From PALSA-188 sp963720075 (GTDB lineage: Bacteria > Acidobacteriota > Terriglobia > Terriglobales > Acidobacteriaceae), in contig CAVREG010000006.1 in the NCBI GenBank assembly GCA_963720075.1, positions 1 through 64,000 on the forward strand: DNA of 64,000 nucleotides, given 5' to 3'. A program made the translations under genes and the position numbers. Below the pieces are notes generated by a model that saw only the letters and a program-made list of their open reading frames with translations, was not told the origin of the DNA and did not search any database. Of this stretch, positions 35,149 through 42,164 are shown piece by piece (position 1 is the stretch's first letter; the number at the start of each line of letters is the position of its first letter).

Positions 35149-36333
35149 ATGCCTGACGCTGCTTCGCACCTTTCACACGCCATTCCATTAACCAGTTTCA
35201 GCGACGACGAGATTCTCTTCCGCGACAACATTCGTCAGTTCGCGGAGGAAAGAATCCGCCCACGAGTTAAGGAGATGGATGAGAAGGGCGTCTTTGATCC
35301 CAGCTTGATTCAGGAGTTGTTCCGGCTTGGCATTATGGGGATCGAAATTCCGGAGCAATATGGGGGAGGCGGGGGCAAGTTCTTCGAGGCCATCCTCGCG
35401 GTTGAGGAACTTTCTCGCGTGGACGCGTCTGCTGGCGTAATCGTGGACGTGCAAAATACTCTGGTAAACAACGCGCTTCTGCGGTGGGCTTCCGATTTGC
35501 AGAAAAAAAATTACCTCCCGCAAATGGCTGGTGATACTTGCGGAGCTTACGCTTTGAGCGAAGCTGGCTCTGGTTCCGACGCGTTTGCGTTACAAACCAA
35601 AGCCGAATTAAAGGGGGGTGACTATGTTCTGAATGGCCGAAAGCTCTGGATTACCAATGCAAAAGAAGCCGGCATCTTTGTACTTTTTGCGACAGTTGAT
35701 CCAGCCGCGGGATACAAAGGAATTACTGCTTTCCTCGTCGAGAAAAAGTTCCCAGGATTCACGGTCGGCAAGAAAGAAGACAAGCTTGGAATCCGGGCGT
35801 CATCCACCTGCGAGTTAATTTTGGAAGATTGCCATGTCCCCAAAGATAACGTCATCGGAGAATTGGGAAAGGGCTACCGCATAGCGATTGAAACCTTAAA
35901 TGAAGGACGCATCGGTATCGCGGCTCAAATGGCTGGAATCGCTCGAGGAGCGTGGGAGTATGCCGCCCAGTACGCTACCGAGCGCAAACAGTTCGGCAAG
36001 AAGCTTTCCGAATTTCAGGGAATCCAATTTCAGCTTGCGCAAATGGCCACAGAGATTGAGGCGGCGCGTCTGATGGTATACAACGCAGCAAGAATGAAAG
36101 ATGCAGGCATTCCTTTTGTAAAAGAAGCGGCCATGGCTAAACTGTTTTGTTCGCAAGTGGCCGAGCGGGTGACCTCGCTGGCCATCGAGATTTATGGCGG
36201 ATACGGCTTCACGAGAGACTATCCGGTCGAAAAATATTGGAGGGATTCGAAGATTGGCAAGATCTATGAAGGAACCTCCAACATGCAGCTCGCGACCATC
36301 GCGAAGCTGGTCCTCGGCGATAAGTCCCGCTGA
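35149..36333 (+). CDS. Acyl-CoA dehydrogenase (short/branched-chain type)
   Basis: A 394-residue FAD enzyme of normal length. The family signatures are AYALSEAGSGSDAFALQTKA and LNGRKLWITNA for the FAD/substrate site, ERKQFGKKLSEFQGIQFQLA, and QVAERVTSLAIEIYGGYGFT. The catalytic glutamate sits in KIYEGTSNMQL, the position of the short-chain and 2-methyl-branched enzymes. It introduces a trans-2 double bond into acyl-CoA and passes electrons to electron-transfer flavoprotein. No other beta-oxidation gene is adjacent. Confidence 0.9.
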   Translation: MPDAASHLSHAIPLTSFSDDEILFRDNIRQFAEERIRPRVKEMDEKGVFDPSLIQELFRLGIMGIEIPEQYGGGGGKFFEAILAVEELSRVDASAGVIVDVQNTLVNNALLRWASDLQKKNYLPQMAGDTCGAYALSEAGSGSDAFALQTKAELKGGDYVLNGRKLWITNAKEAGIFVLFATVDPAAGYKGITAFLVEKKFPGFTVGKKEDKLGIRASSTCELILEDCHVPKDNVIGELGKGYRIAIETLNEGRIGIAAQMAGIARGAWEYAAQYATERKQFGKKLSEFQGIQFQLAQMATEIEAARLMVYNAARMKDAGIPFVKEAAMAKLFCSQVAERVTSLAIEIYGGYGFTRDYPVEKYWRDSKIGKIYEGTSNMQLATIAKLVLGDKSR

Positions 36334-36506
36334 CCGTTGCCTATAATGTGCAGGAAGTTGCAATCGGCATCCAACCGCCTGCCGACAACCCTTGAGATAA
36401 ATTCAATAGCTACAATGACTTAGCGCAACGACCCCCGTTGGCTGCAAAGCTGCATTTCTCATCGTGCCGGCTTACAGGCAATGACGCGGATCTGGAGAAG
36501 CCCTTG

Positions 36507-36905
36507 GTGACTTTGGCCTTAGACGAAGCGATTGTTGTTTCAAGAAAAAGAAACGGAATGTTGCCGATTCTGGTTGTGTTGTTTTTGATCTCGTATGGGT
36601 TGATGTCCATGCTGGTGGTGGAACAGGGGCGCACCATCGAATCTCAACGCGGGCTGATTCGCGATCTGTTCAACGACAGCACTAACCTGAACGCAATGAA
36701 AATGAAGGAAATCTTGCGGGAACGCACAACAACCCAACCCTCGGCCAAGGCGGGAGCGCGAACAGTAGTTCCGCAATTGCAGGTTTCGCCGCGGCGGGGG
36801 ACACAAAGTAAAAATGCAGTTAGAACACAAACGCCGGCACTACAAAAGCCGCCAAAGCCCACGGCTGATAATGACGACGCACGAAGAATACCCCTGACCG
36901 TATAG
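36507..36905 (+). CDS. Small single-span membrane protein
   Basis: A 132-residue protein from GTG 36507, chosen because GGAGAAG lies 9 nt upstream; a TTG at 36438 extends the frame but lacks such a site. One membrane helix (MLPILVVLFLISYGLMSMLV) is followed by a short coiled stretch (VVEQGRTIESQRGLIRDLF) and a Pro/Gln/Arg-rich tail. No family recognised. Confidence 0.5.
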   Translation: MTLALDEAIVVSRKRNGMLPILVVLFLISYGLMSMLVVEQGRTIESQRGLIRDLFNDSTNLNAMKMKEILRERTTTQPSAKAGARTVVPQLQVSPRRGTQSKNAVRTQTPALQKPPKPTADNDDARRIPLTV

Positions 36906-36972
36906 GGATGAGTGTATCGAGCATCTGAAATAGAGATGTTTGGTTAAGCGCATAGATCGGATTGCAGGGAAA

Positions 36973-37221
36973 ATGAAAGCTCTGGCAACTTTGCTGCTGA
37001 TGGTTTCGATAGCTGGTCCTCAATTGGCGCCGTTGCGCCTGCCTGCCATCCACGCTACGGACAAAGAAGCCCGAAAGGGTGGCCAGTGGTACCTGGCGGA
37101 GACTGGACATGCGGTCTATTGCTACGGTCCAGTAATGGTAGTTACTGAGCCCACGGTCGGCTTCCTGCGAGTTGCAACATTCTGCCAGGGCGACAAGCCC
37201 ATGGTTCCTCTCAAAGATTAA
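36973..37221 (+). CDS. Small exported hypothetical protein
   Basis: An 82-residue protein from ATG 36973 with CAGGGA upstream. A signal-like N-terminus (KALATLLLMVSIAGPQL) is followed by a short domain with two cysteines (AVYCYGPVMVV and ATFCQGDKPM). No family recognised. It lies 46 bp upstream of the ferredoxin gene. Confidence 0.5.
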   Translation: MKALATLLLMVSIAGPQLAPLRLPAIHATDKEARKGGQWYLAETGHAVYCYGPVMVVTEPTVGFLRVATFCQGDKPMVPLKD

Positions 37222-37267
37222 CTTCGTCTCGCCACTGGGTACGCTCCCACTGCGGTAGATTGTATTC

Positions 37268-37642
37268 ATGCCAAAATTTGAAAAGCACATTTTTGTGTGC
37301 TGCAACCAGCGTCCACCGGGACAGCCGCGTCCCTGCTGCGATCCTGAAGGGAACGCCGCCCTACAGAAATTATTCAAACAGAAGCTTGCGGCTTTGGGGC
37401 TCAAAGGCAAGGTTCGCGCAAATCAATCCGGGTGCCTCGATCAGTGCGAACATGGTCCGAACGTCGTGGTCTATCCGGACGCGATCTGGTACGGGGGCGT
37501 GACATTGGCCGATGTTGATGAGATTGTCGAATCTCACATCATCGGCGGAAAACCGGTCGAGCGGTTGATGACAGCGGACCATTGCCTCAACACTCCCTGC
37601 TGTGAACACAAACTACCTAAGGAGCCTTCCAAAAGGCTGTGA
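37268..37642 (+). CDS. Thioredoxin-fold [2Fe-2S] ferredoxin
   Basis: A 124-residue protein of the thioredoxin-like 2Fe-2S ferredoxin family. FVCCNQRPPGQPRPCC near the N-terminus and GCLDQCEHGPNVVVYP supply the four cluster cysteines (Cys11 or 12, Cys23 or 24, Cys56, Cys60). The following strand carries WYGGV as in the family. Extra cysteines at the C-terminus (CLNTPCC) are an addition. It should be a soluble one-electron carrier; the partner is unknown. Confidence 0.85.
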   Translation: MPKFEKHIFVCCNQRPPGQPRPCCDPEGNAALQKLFKQKLAALGLKGKVRANQSGCLDQCEHGPNVVVYPDAIWYGGVTLADVDEIVESHIIGGKPVERLMTADHCLNTPCCEHKLPKEPSKRL

Positions 37643-37692
37643 CTCAATGCACCGGGGGACGGCCTTCGAAAGCCCAACTACATTCCCCAGCA

Positions 37693-38064
37693 CTACGCGT
37701 TAGCAGGGGAGATAAATGCCCCAAGGGCATCGTCCAAGGTAGGAAACATGAGGAAGAGGGATTCCACGCGGGTTATTTCGAATAACCTTAAAATTCGCGG
37801 GTTTATTCCCGTGAGAACAACCTGCTGCCCTGCCTTGTGGCAGGTTATGTACGCGCTGACCAACGATCCTAAGCCAGCGGAGTCAATATAAGGGACTTCG
37901 GTCAAGTCCAGAATGACAACTGGCGCAAATTCGTTCCTGACGGCATTCTGGAAGGATGAGACGGTGTGGGCAGTTATAGGGCCTTGCATGCAGAGTACTC
38001 CATGCTTAAGGACAGGCTCCAACCGCTCAATAACCAAGGAATCAGGGGATAGGATCTCTGACAT
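37693..38064 (-). CDS. STAS-domain anti-sigma factor antagonist-like protein (second copy)
   Basis: A 123-residue STAS domain with PVVILDLTEVPYIDSAGLGS, in which the Ser is the likely phosphorylation site. It has the same build as the STAS protein at 24865 but clearly diverged (VESLFLMFPTLDDALGAF at the end). It converges with the ferredoxin gene. No kinase, phosphatase or sigma factor gene lies close by, so the partner must be elsewhere. Confidence 0.8.
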   Translation of the reverse strand: MSEILSPDSLVIERLEPVLKHGVLCMQGPITAHTVSSFQNAVRNEFAPVVILDLTEVPYIDSAGLGSLVSAYITCHKAGQQVVLTGINPRILRLFEITRVESLFLMFPTLDDALGAFISPANA

Positions 38065-38201
38065 GGCCCGAGAATTGTACGGGCAGCGGCTAGCGCGGGC
38101 AAGCCGGAATGCACTTCCAGCGCGGTCCTTGCCCGAAGCTTACCCATATGGGTGATTGGCTGCGATGCCTCCTTCAGTCCATCATTAGATGGGGGGGTAT
38201 C

Positions 38202-38510
38202 ATGAAAACTATCGTATTTGCAATTTTGCTTGCCTGCGCGACGGCGGCGTTAGGTCAAACTGCGGGCGTTTTGAGTAGTCAACCTCAGATATTGGTAATT
38301 CCAGATAATCCAAGACACGCACAACACACGCCGATGGCGCAGGAGCAGAACCTCTGGGGAAACGAGTCTCCTTACACTTACGCCAAAGGCGAGGTGCCGC
38401 TTAGCGATTTCGCTATGGCATCACAGGCAACTCCGCTGGGCGACGTAGCTCGCAGCTACAGAAAAGAACACGTGTCGGCGAAAAAAGCCACCATTGTTTG
38501 GGCAAATTAA
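38202..38510 (+). CDS. Small exported hypothetical protein
   Basis: A 102-residue protein from ATG 38202, directly after a GGGGGGG tract that may serve as a ribosome-binding site. The signal peptide is clear (KTIVFAILLACATAALGQ). The mature part is short and polar (PQILVIPDNPRHAQHTP, NLWGNESPYTYAKGEVPL). No family recognised. Confidence 0.5.
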   Translation: MKTIVFAILLACATAALGQTAGVLSSQPQILVIPDNPRHAQHTPMAQEQNLWGNESPYTYAKGEVPLSDFAMASQATPLGDVARSYRKEHVSAKKATIVWAN

Positions 38511-38573
38511 GAACGCCCTGTGGTCAGAAGTCGAAATCGCCCTATCGCCGCCAATCGAATGCCCTCCCCGAAG

Positions 38574-38813
38574 TCATTTAATTCCGATCCCAAGACGGCG
38601 ACCGACAACCATCTTCATTGAGGCTATCTTTTGTTGCAGGGAAGATAGTTGTTTCCCGCGATCCAACGCAATTTTTTGCGCTAAGAAAACAGCCATAGCC
38701 GCGGCAGCGGTTAAGAGCAAGGCCCACACGATACCTGAATTCCAAAAATCGGCTTTTGCGGTTAGCTGTCTGGTTCCAGAGATGAATGAGTCAAAGTCTG
38801 ACATAAACTTCAT
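38574..38813 (-). CDS. Small single-span membrane protein
   Basis: A 79-residue frame with one membrane helix (IVWALLLTAAAAMAVFL) followed by a basic, possibly coiled segment (ALDRGKQLSSLQQKIASMKM). No family recognised. Moderately plausible as a gene because it fills the gap between its neighbours. Confidence 0.4.
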   Translation of the reverse strand: MKFMSDFDSFISGTRQLTAKADFWNSGIVWALLLTAAAAMAVFLAQKIALDRGKQLSSLQQKIASMKMVVGRRLGIGIK

Positions 38814-39017
38814 CGCCCTTTCACGCCCATTACTCTGGCATAGTCGCTCCCTATGGTTTGCGAATCGCGAACCAATAATCTTCGTACATTTTCTAATTGG
38901 GACTTAGTGCCAAGGGGAAAGCGCCCGCGCGAGAGCCATCGCAATTTCCTAATTATCATTCGGCAAGAGGGGCGCGAAACATTCGATACGCCCCTGCTAT
39001 AATCAGAAATTCTGCTC

Positions 39018-39560
39018 ATGAGCCCGAAGCGTCTGATACGTTCCACTACAGTTTTATGTGTCCGCCGAAATGGCGTGGTCGTCATGGCCGGAGACGGCCA
39101 AGTTACTCTTGGCGAAAGTGTGATCAAACATTCTGCCAAGAAGATTCGACGCCTCTATCAGGACAAAATCCTGGCTGGATTCGCCGGGTCAACCGCCGAC
39201 GCCTTCACGCTATTCAGCCGGTTCGAAGCCAAACTTGAGCAATACCACGGCAATGTCGGACGCGGGGCCGTCGAACTAGCCAAAGATTGGCGTACCGACA
39301 AGTTTCTGAGGCATCTCGAAGCTCTGCTGTTGGTTTCCGATAAAGAGCAGACGTTTCTTCTCAGCGGACAGGGCGACGTGATTGAGCCGGACGGCGGCAT
39401 TGCGGCGATCGGCAGTGGCGGCCCTTACGCCCAGGCTGCGGCACAAGCATTGGCTGAACATACGGAACTTTCGGCGCGTCAAATCGCCGAAGAAGCAATG
39501 AAGATTGCCAGCAAAATGTGCATCTATACTAACGAGAAGGTAACGATCGAAGAGTTGTAG
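39018..39560 (+). CDS. hslV: ATP-dependent protease proteolytic subunit HslV
   Basis: A 180-residue peptidase of the HslUV (ClpQY) complex. A nine-residue propeptide (MSPKRLIRS) precedes the catalytic Thr10-Thr11 (TTVLCVRRNG). The family motifs VVMAGDGQVTLG, KIRRLYQDKILAGFAGSTAD and IGSGGPYAQAAA are intact, as is KMCIYTNE near the C-terminus. Twelve subunits form two stacked hexamers capped by HslU. hslU follows 121 bp downstream on the same strand, with a palindromic element between them. Confidence 0.95.
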   Translation: MSPKRLIRSTTVLCVRRNGVVVMAGDGQVTLGESVIKHSAKKIRRLYQDKILAGFAGSTADAFTLFSRFEAKLEQYHGNVGRGAVELAKDWRTDKFLRHLEALLLVSDKEQTFLLSGQGDVIEPDGGIAAIGSGGPYAQAAAQALAEHTELSARQIAEEAMKIASKMCIYTNEKVTIEEL

Positions 39561-39563
39561 GGA

Positions 39564-39676
39564 ACGTGTAAGGACGGACGCCCTCGTCCGTCCATGGCGA
39601 GCAAGGCTCGCCGACAGTTTAGCAACGCTGCCGGATCTTCGATCCGGCCCGGACGGACGAGGGCGTCCGTCCCCAC
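39564..39676. repeat. Nested four-hairpin palindromic element between hslV and hslU
   Basis: Two 22-bp units, GGACGGACGCCCTCGTCCGT-CC at 39572-39593 and its exact reverse complement at 39651-39672, form a perfect outer inverted repeat, and each unit is itself a hairpin with 9-bp arms. Two more perfect hairpins lie inside: GGCGAGC/GCTCGCC (39596-39612) and GCCGGATC/GATCCGGC (39630-39648). The element occupies nearly the whole hslV-hslU gap. No T-run follows, so it is not a simple terminator. Related units are at 26281, 50648 and 54643. Confidence 0.75.
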
Positions 39677-39681
39677 ACAAT

Positions 39682-41097
39682 ATGGCTATATATTTACCTG
39701 GAACCGTCGAGGAAGAACAGATCGCGCTGGACGAACTCACTCCACGCGAAATTGTCGCCGAACTGGACAAGTACGTCATCGGACAAGCTGCTGCCAAGCG
39801 CGCCGTCGCCATCGCCCTGCGCAATCGCATGCGCCGCCAGAAGCTCGCGCCGGAACTTGCTGAAGAAGTTATCCCTAAAAACATAATCATGATCGGGCCC
39901 ACGGGCGTGGGAAAAACGGAAATTGCCCGTCGCCTGGCGAAGTTGGCGAACTCGCCTTTCTTGAAAGTCGAAGCTTCGAAGTTCACCGAAGTCGGCTACG
40001 TGGGACGCGATGTCGAATCCATGATTCGCGACCTGGTTGAGATCGCAATCGAAATGGTTCGCGAGGAGAAGTTGGAAGATGTCTCCGACAAGGCCGAACT
40101 CAATGCCGAGGAGCGGCTGCTGGATATTCTTCTCCCGCCGGTTTCAACGCCACGGTCGCCAGAGCCATCGAACGGAGCGCCGACTATAGACGGCAACACC
40201 GGACTGACCGAGTCCCACAGCCGCACCCGCGAGAAATTGCGCCAGCAACTACGGGAAGGCAAGCTTGACGAGCGTACTGTCGAGATCGAAGTTCGCGAAC
40301 GAAATTTTCCATCCTTCGAAATTATTTCGAATCAGGGCGTCGAAGAGATGGACGTAAATATCAAAGACATGCTGCCCAACCTCTTCGGCCAGCGCACCAA
40401 AAAGCGCAAGATGAAAGTGAATGAGGCCTTCGAGTATCTCATTCAGGAAGAAGAGCAGCGCCTGATTGATATGGATCAGGTGACGCGCACCGCCATTGAT
40501 CGGGTGCAGGATTCCGGCATTATCTTCCTCGATGAGATTGACAAGATCGCAGGGCGCGAAAGTGGACATGGCCCCGATGTTTCCCGCGAAGGCGTGCAGC
40601 GCGACATTCTGCCGATTGTCGAAGGCACCACCGTAAACACTCGTTACGGGATGGTCCGCACCGACCATATTTTGTTCGTAGCCGCCGGTGCCTTTCATGT
40701 ATCCAAACCCAGCGACTTGATTCCCGAATTACAAGGCCGGTTTCCGATCCGTGTTGAGTTGCAATCGCTCACCATGGGCGATTTCATTCGCATCCTCACG
40801 GAACCGAAATCTTCATTAGTGAAGCAGTACACCGCTCTACTGGAAACAGAAGGAGTCGCGCTAGAATTTGCCAGCGACGCTCTGGAAGAAATCGCGCGCT
40901 TCGCGTTCCGCGTAAACGAAGGAACGGAAAATATCGGTGCACGCCGTCTCCACACCATCATGGAGCGCGTGCTCGACGAAATCAGTTTCGAGGCGCCGGA
41001 GAAAAAGGGTGAGCACGTGAAGATTGATTCCGATTACGTGCGCAAGACCTTGGCCGACATCGTGAAGGACCAGGATTTGTCGCGATACATTCTGTAG
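39682..41097 (+). CDS. hslU: ATP-dependent protease ATPase subunit HslU
   Basis: A 471-residue AAA+ unfoldase. Walker A is IGPTGVGKT (residues 71-79) and Walker B is GIIFLDEIDKI. KFTEVGYVGRDVESMIRDL, the I-domain (about 110-230) and the sensor-2 region GARRLHTIMERVLDEISFEA are present. The C-terminus ends RYIL, the tail that docks into HslV and activates it. ATG 39682 is the natural start (MAIYLPG). It forms a two-gene operon with hslV. Confidence 0.95.
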   Translation: MAIYLPGTVEEEQIALDELTPREIVAELDKYVIGQAAAKRAVAIALRNRMRRQKLAPELAEEVIPKNIIMIGPTGVGKTEIARRLAKLANSPFLKVEASKFTEVGYVGRDVESMIRDLVEIAIEMVREEKLEDVSDKAELNAEERLLDILLPPVSTPRSPEPSNGAPTIDGNTGLTESHSRTREKLRQQLREGKLDERTVEIEVRERNFPSFEIISNQGVEEMDVNIKDMLPNLFGQRTKKRKMKVNEAFEYLIQEEEQRLIDMDQVTRTAIDRVQDSGIIFLDEIDKIAGRESGHGPDVSREGVQRDILPIVEGTTVNTRYGMVRTDHILFVAAGAFHVSKPSDLIPELQGRFPIRVELQSLTMGDFIRILTEPKSSLVKQYTALLETEGVALEFASDALEEIARFAFRVNEGTENIGARRLHTIMERVLDEISFEAPEKKGEHVKIDSDYVRKTLADIVKDQDLSRYIL

Positions 41098-41132
41098 CGA
41101 TGCTCCCCATCCCCACCGCAAGCTGAATTGCG

Positions 41133-41447
41133 CTACCGGCGCTTTCCGGAGTGTCTCCTGAAATGGCGAATCCCTATGCGAAGCCTTCTCGCATAAAAGA
41201 TTGCACCGGCATGGCCCATTCCTATACCAACTAAGAGTATTGCTGATCCGAATATCCAGCCCCAGACGTGGCTCCCAGGCTTCCCGACCTCACGGATCTC
41301 TTGGGAACGTGCAATGTGTACTGAATAGAGGAACATTCCACCCAGGAAGGCGATGGTTGTCCCCACCACAAGGTGGGCAAGGTACTGAAACGGCGTAGTG
41401 TACTTCTCTTGTTCGTAGCTATAAAGGCCAATTCCTCTCGAGTTCAT
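41133..41447 (-). CDS. Small two-span membrane protein
   Basis: A 104-residue protein with two membrane helices (FQYLAHLVVGTTIAFLGGMF and WGWIFGSAILLVGIGMGHAG) and a basic C-terminus (RRLRIGIRHFRRHSGKRR). No family recognised. It converges with hslU. Confidence 0.55.
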   Translation of the reverse strand: MNSRGIGLYSYEQEKYTTPFQYLAHLVVGTTIAFLGGMFLYSVHIARSQEIREVGKPGSHVWGWIFGSAILLVGIGMGHAGAIFYARRLRIGIRHFRRHSGKRR

Positions 41448-41552
41448 CGGCGTCCACTTCAGAATCCGTGCGATGGCGTCTATTATAGCGGCGATGCGCT
41501 ATTCTACGCGCCATAAGGGCTTTGAGAGACTACCCGGCTGAGACCCAACACC

Positions 41553-42083
41553 GTGGCAACTCTTTACACCGTCGGCCATTCCACTCGATCCTTCGACGAA
41601 TTTCTCGAAACGCTTCAAGCCCATTCAATCCAAACGCTCGTGGATATCCGATCCATCCCCATGTCCCGGCGGCTTCCACATTTCAATCGAGAGTCCCTCG
41701 AACAAACCTTGCCGATGAAAGGAATTCAATACGTCTGGATGAAAGAACTGGGAGGACGCCGCAAGAAAACACTCGACGACTCGCCAAATGTCGCATTGCG
41801 CAGCCCCAGTTTCCGGAACTACGCAGACCATATGCTGAGCGAAGAGTTTCAGCACGCAATCGCCAAATTGATTCAACTCGCAGAAAAATCGAGAGCCGCT
41901 TACATGTGTGCCGAGCGGGTTTATTTCAAATGCCATCGCATGCTGGTCTCAGATTGGCTGGCGGCTCATGGCCACGAAGTTTTGCATATAGATGGAACCG
42001 GCCCCGTTCGCGCTCACAAACTCATGCCAGAAGCCCGTTTGATTGACGGCCACCTGATCTACAAAGGCGACCGGCTGCTCTGA
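41553..42083 (+). CDS. DUF488 family protein
   Basis: A 176-residue protein with the DUF488 signatures TVGHSTRSFDEFLETL, LVDIRSIPMSRRLPHFN, YVWMKELGGRR, and the cysteine motif CAERVYFKCHRMLVSDWL (CAE...CHR). The family has no proven reaction; the conserved Cys/His/Glu set suggests a nucleic-acid- or thiol-related enzyme. The start at 41553 (GTG) fits the family N-terminus. Confidence 0.85.
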   Translation: MATLYTVGHSTRSFDEFLETLQAHSIQTLVDIRSIPMSRRLPHFNRESLEQTLPMKGIQYVWMKELGGRRKKTLDDSPNVALRSPSFRNYADHMLSEEFQHAIAKLIQLAEKSRAAYMCAERVYFKCHRMLVSDWLAAHGHEVLHIDGTGPVRAHKLMPEARLIDGHLIYKGDRLL

Positions 42084-42164
42084 TAATGTTAGCTGACGCG
42101 CTGAAAGCCCAAACGTTGCCCCACTCTGCCCCTCTGATAGACTGTCGCATTCCTCTCCATTCAC

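Noticed and set aside
39572..39672. hslV-hslU palindrome as a rho-independent terminator
   Set aside because: The stems are strong, but no T-run follows any of them, and the element is a member of a dispersed repeat family.
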